Source: Sinonovacula constricta
Taxonomy: Eukaryota > Mollusca > Bivalvia > Cardiida > Solecurtidae
NCBI GenBank assembly: GCA_007844125.1
Contig: CM017567.1
Coordinates: 39,845,176-39,909,175 of the forward strand
DNA length: 64,000 bases
Direction of reading: 5' to 3'
The notes below the pieces were generated by a model. That model was given only the letters and a program-made list of their open reading frames with translations. It did no database searches and was not told the origin of the DNA. Within the stretch, counting starts at the first letter, position 1. Each line of letters opens with the position of its first letter. Shown one piece after another: positions 57,085-64,000 of this stretch. Made by a program: the position numbers and the translations under genes.

Positions 57085-57689
57085 TGATGTCATAGGCACT
57101 GTTAAGACAGTTTAAGGCAGCTATCTTTGAAGGCAGAAGCTAATGCAGGCCGAAATCTGGAAATATGTGCTGTATTAAACTCACCACTATGTTTTTATTT
57201 TTCAGTCTATTGTACTGAATTTTATATCAAATTTAACAGCTTTTTTAAATTAATTTAAGTATAAAAACTATATTTTGATTGTTTAAGAGGTAAAAAAAAA
57301 TACAACCAAAAAAGATACACTGTTCATTTTGTTTAAGGATGAGCCAGTGATTTTATTTATTACTGTATATTAATTCTTTGTGCATTTATCAATTTTAAAA
57401 ATACTGCATTTTAAAAATATGAAATTCAAGAGCTTTCCAGTGGTGTGAAGCTGTTATTTTTTGGACCACAAATTAAGAAACAACTAGAAAATAAAATTTA
57501 CACTTCTATACAATTCATCTGAAAATCCCTTGAAGTTGCCATCAAAGATGGCAGCCAAGATAAGGGATCTTCACTGATGTTGAAAATAACTATATATAGG
57601 TTAATAAGAAAAGGTCCTATCAAAATTTCCACAGATATTTAAATCTAAATTACCTCTAGACAATGGCAAAAAGGGTAAATGTAAATGTG

Positions 57690-57785
57690 ACAAAAACACA
57701 GAGACATAACACACTAAAAAAAACACCAGCAGTTACCGCCTTGGAACGGTCAGTCAGCAAAAGGGCCAACTGGGATGCTTAAACC
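57690..57785 (+). repeat. Old dispersed repeat shared with 17230-17345
   Basis: 'accgccttggaacggtcag' with 'caactgggatgctta' downstream is common to both sites, after an A-rich lead. Confidence 0.5.
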
Positions 57786-58370
57786 TGCTTTGTGGAGCGC
57801 TCCAACATCGTACTTCCTGAAGGTTTTTCTTTCAAACAGTGTAAATAAAGATATCCCCGTCAAAGTGAGATAGCTAACAGTAAGCACCTGCATCTGAAGT
57901 TAAAACAGATACAATGAACTTATATACAGACAAAATAGCTAGTAATAAAATAAACTATCAACATATGTACAGTATCTACAGTAGATAAAAGCCTTGGCAA
58001 CCTAAAAATTCCAAATGAGAGAGTAGTTTGAAATAAATATATGTCACGTTACCTCATGCATATAGACGTTAACAAATAACTAACATTCTGTATTGCATAT
58101 TAGTGGATGTAGCATACAAAGGGATAAAGAACTTACATTTGAAAGTAACCATACTGCCTATACTTCTATGGAGGGTGTTATCTAAAGCCTTTTGTTTGAG
58201 AACATTCTAGTACAAGTCTTGATAGCTTGGTTAAGCAAAATTATCTTAAATTGTATATCACTGTGAAGGTTTCATGTAGGATGCAATGGTATAATTAACT
58301 CTCTTTGATGTATTTGCCCAAAGGGCTTTATGAAAATTACTTGTAAAAAATCAATCCAAGCAAAATATAT

Positions 58371-58400
58371 GTGTGTGTGTGCATGTGTGTGTGTGTGCTG
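58371..58400. repeat. (TG)n microsatellite
   Basis: Two TGTG runs separated by 'gcatg', in the par-3 intron. Confidence 0.85.
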
Positions 58401-58633
58401 CACCCTTAAACATTTTTTTCATTATTGAAAAAAAATATTTGATAAAGCCCTGTGAGCAAAATTTTTAAAAAAATTATAATTTGTAAATAAAATGGTAGTC
58501 TTTGAAATAATGCCAATAATATTTGAACCAAACTTACAAAAATCATTCAAAATCTTTAAAATTTTCTTTTTTGCAAAAATAAACAAAGATCTTATGCTTA
58601 AGTTATATTTTTATACATGTTTGTCATTTCCAG

Positions 58634-58717
58634 AGAGGTGTCAGTGTTAATTTGCCTTCCAAATGATGGAACTGCTCTAGGAATACATGTGGTACCTGAC
58701 TTCAGTGAGGACGGCAA
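58634..58717 (+). CDS. par-3: Par-3 PDZ1 exon, beta1-beta2 with carboxylate-binding loop
   Basis: This is an 84-nt exon with acceptor catttccag and donor AA|gtaagt, so codons are split after two bases at both junctions. It encodes the first strand of PDZ1, then P-N-D-G, the ALGI carboxylate-binding loop (joined residues 113-116, the GLGF-loop equivalent, P-L-G-I in human PARD3) and I-H-V-V-P. The P-N-D-G-x-x-L-G-I-H-V-V-P string is very characteristic of Par-3 PDZ1 and separates it from other PDZ proteins. In the family PDZ1 binds the Par-6 partner, among other ligands. The exon follows an intron of 6,965 bp that holds the 4.7-kb satellite. PDZ1 is cut by an intron in the loop after beta2. 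Confidence 0.93.
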
Positions 58718-58818
58718 GTAAGTGACTTGTTCTTTACTTATGATCATGTTCAAAATCCTCACGGACAAACGGCTGCCTTCTCATTTTCTTAGGACCGACA
58801 AAAACCCTACTCTGAATT

Positions 58819-59116
58819 TAACCGGGCCTGGTAGCGCAGTCGGTAGAGCATCGGCTTTAGGTACGGGAGGCCCCGGGTTCGATCACAGGCCACATCATAT
58901 CAAAGTCATAAAAAATGGTAGTGGTATAGCTCCCTTGCTAACGCTCAAGCAAATGTAAGGGTAGTTCCATGACTAGTTTGCCTGGTGTCAGGATAATGTG
59001 ACTGGGTGTGGTATTATGCCATGTGCTGACAGCATGCTATATATAGTGAAGGCAGCACTATATCTGCTTCAAGTGGGCACTGTACTGTTGGTGGGATGAT
59101 AAACCCAATAAACAAA
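58819..59116 (+). mobile_element. SINE-A, near full length, 12-bp target duplication, in par-3 intron
   Basis: The head is 'gggcctggtagcgcagtcgg', and the tail 'gatgataaacccaataaac'. About 18 bp near 'gtctccagataactgaaat' is deleted. CTACTCTGAATT flanks it at 58807-58818 and 59117-59128. Confidence 0.93.
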
Positions 59117-59616
59117 CTACTCTGAATTGGTGAATACTTTTGCCAGATGCTGTATATCTAAATGTCCCAGTGAAGGGATGTGATATTTGCAATTTCAAAA
59201 GGCTATTGGTTATAAATTAACTTTATTTTAACCATTCACCCATACATATTTTTTAAATCTTTCTTGTAGTTATATAATACATATATATTTTTAATTTTTT
59301 TTATAAAAGTATGTGTACAAATTGTGTTAATGTGACAAACTAGGTATTAGGAGTATTCTGTTATTAAAAAATTCTTTGCATGATATGGTTATATAATCTT
59401 TACTGTTTCTACCAAAAATTAAGAATAAATTTGTCCACTCTTCTCAAAGCCCAAATTACTAAGGCATTTTTGTCTCCCTTCCACTGAACATTAATAAAAA
59501 ACAAACAAAAAAACTATTACTAACCTAAACATAAATGTATTATTTTGTATATAACCTTTACAATTTTTGCTTTCCTTGCTTTACCTGCAATAAAATATCT
59601 TTACTTATATCTGCAG

Positions 59617-59742
59617 AGAAACCGGCCTGCTGGTACAGGGTATTGAAGCAGGCGGAAGAATATTTAGAGATGGCCGCCTGAAGGTTCAGGACCGAATAAT
59701 TGAAATTAACAACTATGACCTACATGGTGTAACTTTCCAAAA
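59617..59742 (+). CDS. par-3: Par-3 PDZ1 exon, beta3 to helix alphaB start
   Basis: This is a 126-nt exon with acceptor tatctgcag and donor AA|gtaagt. The split codon before it gives lysine. It encodes G-L-L-V (beta3), E-A-G-G-R (helix alphaA turn), D-G-R-L-K-V-x-D-R-I-I-E-I-N (beta4, the D-x-I-x-x-I-N core of PDZ folds) and then L-H-G-V-T-F-Q, where helix alphaB begins. The human counterpart reads GLLV...GGKA...D-x-I-V-R-I-N-D-G-D-L, so the alignment is collinear. The last third of PDZ1 (helix alphaB and beta6) is missing here and must be in the next exon. I did not find that exon in the remaining 4.26 kb, so the gene leaves the window inside an intron. Confidence 0.93.
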
Positions 59743-60169
59743 GTAAGTCTTTAACTCTACATTATCATTATTCCATCTGCAGTATCATTATTGCATAGTC
59801 AACCCTTTACATGGTGGAATAAGAGACATTAATGAATAGGCTCCCCTGAAAAATCCCTAAATGCAACCAGGTTTTTTCATTTGTTTTACTCGGTTTTTAT
59901 GCTTGTGCTCTTTGTAGTGTTTGTTGACTTTTCTGTCTTTCTTGTGATACCCAGGTTAACCACCATCAACAAACACTTCCATTTTCTTTTTTGAATAACA
60001 AATCTCTGTAAGTATTTAAATGGATTTTAAGCTTATGTTTATGCAAAAGTCAGAAATTTCACTGTTTGTAATTGCAATATCTACAAAAGAACAGGCAATA
60101 AAGACCTACCTACTGTTTGGAATAAGTTGGAAATTAACTAACAAGGGAGACAACTTCCATTTCAACAAT

Positions 60170-60209
60170 GTACCCTATTACTATTAGAGTGGGGTATGTT
60201 TTATGTTAA
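60170..60209 (+). mobile_element. FB-2 fragment abutting MITE-1
   Basis: 'ctattagagtggggtatgtt' 'ttatgttaa' is the middle of an FB-2 unit. Its TTAA is also the terminus of the MITE-1 that follows. Confidence 0.5.
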
Positions 60210-60500
60210 ATGTGGTATCCGACAGTTTGCCAATATTAAACACACATACCAATATCTAACCATCGCTCTGGGGAATTTGGTAATACTTTTTAAATAAACC
60301 CATACCTTAATCATTATAAAGACGATTATGGACACAAATTTTTTTTACTGTACTAATCCCAAAAAAAATTTACTATCAATGCTCAGTCATTCCAACTCTA
60401 TAAAAAGGGCTATAATGGTCACTGCTATAAATCGATATCAACGTCAGAGCAGATTACCCGGTTGACTATGTAAAAGTAAATGGTCCTGTGATTCTCTCTC
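60206..60500 (-). mobile_element. MITE-1, 5'-truncated
   Basis: 'ttaaatgtggtatccgacag' 'tttgcc' is the family's right end in reverse. It continues through 'tcgatatcaacgtcagagc' and then loses similarity. Confidence 0.75.
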
Positions 60501-60599
60501 TTTATCTTACTGAATAAAAAGAATTGAGAGACATGACAACAAGGTTTCACCTATAATTTAACACTTTACTTTATAAAGTAGGACAATAAATCACAATAT

Positions 60600-60845
60600 A
60601 CCTGACACATGTTTAAATCTTAAGGTAACAGGTTATAAAAACCATAAGCCAGACTTATGCAATACATGTAAGTGACAAACTTTAAGTCTTAAGGTAACAG
60701 GTTATACAAATCTTGTGCTAGACTTATGCAATAAGTATTAAACTACAAATGTTATGATATTTAACGGGTTATAAAAGTCATAAACCAGACTTACGAAATA
60801 AGTTACCAACTACAAATCTTATGATAGCGGGTTATAAAAATCCTG
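60600..60845. repeat. Degenerate 68-bp tandem repeat, 3-4 copies
   Basis: 'agacttatgcaata' or a variant at 60651, 60720 and 60788, each preceded by 'ggttataaaa' about 20 bp before. A second cluster lies at 61675. Confidence 0.75.
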
Positions 60846-61674
60846 CAGTAATTATGATGGACAACTGGACTGTGTGTTCAACATGGATAGATTTCTCATT
60901 CACTATGAAGTTTTGAGAGACTTTATGTTCCATTTCTTGTATTAAATGTAATGTTTTATTTGGTATACTACAAGATATTGCTTCTATACATGATAAGACA
61001 GATAAGATAAGATATAAAAAATAAAAAGTAATGTATCTTGAAATAACCAAAAGAGCATAAATTGCATGTCCATTTCCCAAATGTTGTATTATGTCCTGGA
61101 ATATCTCTTTATAATCCCTATCCCCTAAATTGCAGTAGGATCAATTTGAACATAACTTACTGCATTTTACAAAAGTGGCAAGAAGCTCTTCTTGAATGAA
61201 AGGGAAGTTCCATCGAACAGAAGAATTTCTGGCCTAGGTCCACAGTCTTTACACACAAAGTCATGAATGTAATCAATGTCCAATAGAGATAGAAAGCAAA
61301 GCCATGATTGATGGAAATACATGTAAGGAAATAAAGTGGAAAAATGCGAGTTGCCATTGTCTGCCTGGTGTTGTATCCAAACACTGTAGAATGAAAACAA
61401 AGTTGCTCTGAAATGAAATGTTTAAAGCGAATGTTAACAAAATTTAAAAATGATGGTTATTATTAAATAAATCTTGACAAATCATACCACAATGTGCACA
61501 TGAAATGTTAAAAAATGATGTGTTAAATAATAGTTCAGAATTGATGTGTAATTTAATCTATGTAATTACATGTGTTTTATTATAGTCACAGGCCTGTATT
61601 TTAGTATTTCTTAATGTCTTAACCATCTGAAGCCACGTTCATGCAGATCTAGATTGCATTATTTTCAATTCAAA
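60846..61674. other. Par-3 intron, AT-rich unique DNA
   Basis: It separates two clusters of the same 68-bp repeat. Open frames on the minus strand (60832-61400) have no splice or family support. Confidence 0.4.
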
Positions 61675-61890
61675 AAAGAAGCCAGACTTATGAAATAAGT
61701 GACAAAATACAAATATTATGATAACAGGTTACAACAAATAATCACAAGCCAGATTTATGAAATTTTATAAGGGACAAACTACAACTGTTATGATAACAGG
61801 TCATAAAAATAAATGAGCTGCATATCTTATAATAACACACTTATTCATCCTTGTGTGAAATAAGTAATAAACTATCTTACAAGAGCATGC
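61675..61890. repeat. Second cluster of the degenerate 68-bp repeat
   Basis: 'agacttatgaaataagtgac' at 61684 and 'agatttatgaaa' at 61751, with 'atgataacaggttac' and 'atgataacaggtcat' between units. Confidence 0.65.
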
Positions 61891-62528
61891 AGAACTTCTC
61901 ATATTAACCAAGGGTATCTGGTTTCCTTTGTTTAGGCTAATTAAGCATATCATGCTGGGAATTGTATGGAACATGGCTAATTATGCAAATTAGCTCAGTG
62001 GGTGGGGGAGTGGCTAACGAGTTACATGTTGTTAACCAGAGTAGTGCCCCTTTGTTTTATAGAACTGAATGGATTTTTTTAAAATAATTTTTGTTTGTTA
62101 AGTTTTTTCCTATTGAAAAATTGTGTTTGGAAAGATTTTTTTTATTACATAATGAACTGGCTTATAAAGGAAATTTGTTCTTCTGGAGTAATGTCCCTTA
62201 TTCTTTTCATATTGAGAGGAGTCAAGGCATTTGTATTACATTTATTTTTGAAAGTTTCAAATGGTGTTTGACAAAATAAATCATTTTACAATCTTCAAGG
62301 ATTACAAGAAGATGAGAACACACCATTTACTTAAACAATTGATCCTATAACTGAAGTTTTTGTGGTTACATCTACTTGATGCAGTACAGTTTAAATGAAA
62401 TAAATATCTCAGCAAATTTCTTCAATTTTCCACCTTAGCCAGCTATCTAGTTGTTATTTATATTCAGTAAATAAGGTATTTTCTCTTTTTTTAACAATAC
62501 AAAAAATGTCACCCATTCAGTAGCCTAC

Positions 62529-62760
62529 CCTCTTGTCTCTCTCCTTCATCCCTGGACTTAGACCGTTATCCCCTCTTGCACCTATGGTGTCAGAAGGGAA
62601 CAAAAGATGGACACTGGACCCCTAAAGATTTTCTCACATCTGCAGATGGTTACTTGCACTCCTTGATCTCATCACCACCTGTTCTGTTGATATAGCCCTC
62701 TAGCTAGGGATGTGCCAGAATCTCCCCAGAGAGCCTTATTTTTGGTTACAAATTTTTATT
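62529..62760 (+). mobile_element. Probable LTR-retrotransposon remnant with tRNA-Leu-type primer-binding site
   Basis: TGGTGTCAGAAG at about 62585 is the start of a tRNA-Leu-type primer-binding site as used by many Gypsy-type elements. It is followed by 'ggaacaaaagatggacact'. The preceding 60 bp, ending in 'ccctcttgcaccta', would be the end of the 5' LTR. No gag or pol frame follows. This is a short decayed piece. Confidence 0.4.
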
Positions 62761-62796
62761 CATACAATAAGGCCGATATTCTCCAAACATTCAGAA

Positions 62797-63019
62797 CCCT
62801 TTCATTCATAGTTCAACTATAACTTTGAAAATTTACCTGACTTTTTTTGTTTTTCTTTAAAAGTGATACAATGATTTTAATAAATGTATGTTTAGCTTGT
62901 AATAATAGATTTAAGGCTGAACCAGTCTACACATAAACCTTTAGTCATTCTCATTCTGCTAATGATTGTGAATGGTTTGTAAAGGAGTAAAATGGCGTAT
63001 ACTTGCAGAAAAGGGTTAA
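62797..63019 (-). mobile_element. ELE-1 element, copy 3
   Basis: It runs on the minus strand from TTAACCCTTTTCTGCAAG (63019) to 'ctatgaatgaaagggtt' (62797). The interior 'gattgtgaatggtttgtaaa' and 'aggctgaaccagtctacaca' are shared with copies 1 and 2. It joins a MITE-2 directly. Confidence 0.7.
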
Positions 63020-63220
63020 GTAAGAACTGCTCAAGTCATGGATTTCAATCCACAATATCTTAATAATGTATTTAGCAAAATGTCTGTATTTTGCATGACA
63101 CTTTAACTTTGCTACTTTCAGCTTGAAATTACATTTGAACTTCATAAATAAGCTTATTTTTGTTGGTATGAACATTGTGACTTGAACTAAACTTATGTCT
63201 TATGGTTAGTGAATATAGGC
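63020..63220. mobile_element. MITE-2 lacking its left end
   Basis: 'agtaagaactgctcaagtca' to 'atggttagtgaatataggc'. The left ~20 bp is replaced by ELE-1. It contains the empty site 'aatccacaatatcttaata'. Confidence 0.7.
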
Positions 63221-63282
63221 ATCAATTTTGAATTATTGGCTTACAAGTTCTTCCATATGTTATAAGATATATAAATTAAGAC

Positions 63283-63352
63283 TTATAGTGTAGATCCTGA
63301 TCAGGCAGCTTTCAGTGTGACCTGGCTGTTCTGGATAGACACTATTTGCCAA
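63283..63352. mobile_element. FB-1 foldback copy
   Basis: 'atagtgtagatcctgatcag' faces 'ctgttctggatagacactat' 'ttgcc'. Confidence 0.65.
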
Positions 63353-63385
63353 ACTTAGTAAACTATCAATACATGTTCAGCAGGC

Positions 63386-64000
63386 TAAGGGTTGAGTGGG
63401 AGGTGTTATGGATCTAAACCTGGGTGGGATTAGTGGGCGGAGTCTAGGTGATTGAGGGGTAAGGTATAGATTGGATATAGATACAAAGATAAAAGAAGAT
63501 TCTTTTCTGATACAAATATAAATGAGGTTTCAGTAATTGAGCTTCTGTATTCTGTGCCATCTCCTTTCAGTTCTTGACTGTGGAGTAATAGTGGAAAAAC
63601 TTCTTAAAGTTTCATCTGAAGGACTAGTCAATGATAAAGATGCTTTTTATCAGTGTACAAATTTTGGTTATTTGTACAAATTTACTAAGTGAAATTGACT
63701 AAATATTGTGGATTCCATTCTGTTTCAAGTACTTTGAAAGGATTTGTTATTTTAACAAGTATTTAGATTATAGAACAACTGTGCCATTCTGTCTTCAGAA
63801 TTTTGTTGTCTTGGTATTCGTGTTGAACATAATGTTTAAAGCAGTATAATATTAAGCAATAATAGTTGTATAATATACTTTATGGATCAGTTTATTGGGA
63901 ATCAACATTTCCTCTGTTAGGTGGATTTTGTTTTTTTATTAGTTATCTAGCAGATATTGGTGAATATTGGACACGACTGTTAAATAATAGCTTGAAACTT
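63386..64000. other. Par-3 intron end of window, nothing recognised
   Basis: AT-rich DNA. The exon for the end of PDZ1 is not visible here. Confidence 0.4.

Larger units (their letters stand above)
57085..58633. other. Par-3 intron, AT-rich, mostly unique
   Basis: It contains the old dispersed repeat at 57690-57785 and a TG run at 58371-58400. No exon was recognised before the PDZ1 acceptor at 58633. Confidence 0.5.
48991..59742 (+). other. par-3: Visible span of the par-3 gene with three complete introns
   Basis: Introns are 49189-51570 (gtgagt...atgcag), 51669-58633 (gtaggt...ttccag), 58718-59616 (gtaagt...ctgcag), and an open intron from 59743 on. The 506 coding bases splice into one uninterrupted frame. 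Intron 49189-51570 carries two SINE-A copies and one 5'-truncated SINE-B. Intron 51669-58633 is dominated by the 23-bp array. Intron 58718-59616 carries one SINE-A with a 12-bp target duplication. No start codon, promoter or polyadenylation site of this gene is in view. Confidence 0.85.

Noticed and set aside
62091..62279. 62-codon open frame in AT-rich DNA after 62041
   Set aside because: It has no splice sites, no conserved motif and a Phe/Leu/Lys-rich composition expected of AT-rich intron.
62530..62760. The missing PDZ1 exon of Par-3
   Set aside because: 'ctgcagatggttacttgcac' near 62640 offers an acceptor-like site, but the reading gives a stop after about 16 codons and no helix alphaB pattern. 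The segment fits a retrotransposon leader better.

Overview
The window looks like nuclear DNA of a lophotrochozoan, most probably a bivalve mollusc. It is AT-rich, intron-bearing and crowded with three families of tRNA-headed SINEs, several short inverted-repeat elements and at least a dozen tandem arrays. The species call is inference, because no species-specific gene is visible. There are no bacterial operons, CRISPR arrays or phage genes.

Only one protein-coding gene can be supported. Four plus-strand exons (48991-49188, 51571-51668, 58634-58717, 59617-59742) have GT-AG splice sites and join in one frame to give 168 complete codons of a Par-3 / Bazooka / PARD3 cell-polarity scaffold. They cover the conserved segment just before PDZ1 (F-x-R-D...KW-x-E-x-QE), a Pro/Ser-rich linker, and the first two thirds of PDZ1 with its carboxylate-binding loop (ALGI). 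The upstream N-terminal oligomerisation domain, the end of PDZ1, PDZ2, PDZ3 and the aPKC-binding region were not found. They must lie outside the window or in exons I could not recognise. Positions 1-48990 hold no credible coding exon and are either a very long 5' intron of this gene or intergenic DNA.

Layout: 1-9 kb holds SINE-C copies, one MITE-1 with long inverted arms, and GAT/ATC microsatellites. 9.7-13.8 kb holds an inverted chimeric SINE pair, MITE-1 copies with a SINE-B inserted at one end, a 68-bp tandem carrying TCAAGGTCA motifs, and a SINE-A nested in MITE-2. 19.0-20.6 kb is a 21-bp array. 22.2 and 23.5-24.7 kb are 35-bp and 83-bp arrays, each attached to a foldback element (FB-1). 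29.2-29.8 kb is a SINE-A nested in a SINE-C. 31.7 kb is a 36-bp array, 34.2-34.8 kb a G-rich 24-bp array, and 38.6-39.6 kb a 49-bp array ending in a second foldback family (FB-2). 47.3-47.8 kb is a 23-bp array. 52.4-57.1 kb is an array of about 200 copies of an unrelated 23-bp unit inside a par-3 intron. 62.5 kb carries a likely LTR-retrotransposon primer-binding-site remnant.

Family labels used here are mine: SINE-A (head GGACCTGGTAGCGCAATCGG), SINE-B (head GGCCGCAATAGCTCAGGTGG), SINE-C (Ser/Leu-like head, body with a 'TCTACCCAGACATTTGTCTG' core), MITE-1 (ends TTAAAGGTGGTATCCGACAG), MITE-2 (ends GCCCGTATTCACCAACCATT), FB-1 (arms TAGTGTAGATCCTGATCAG), FB-2 (arms TTAACCCTTTACTTGCTGG) and ELE-1 (three-copy element with TTAACCCTTTC ends). 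The most notable theme is that several satellite-like arrays start or end exactly in arms of the foldback elements, which suggests local satellite birth from short inverted-repeat transposons.
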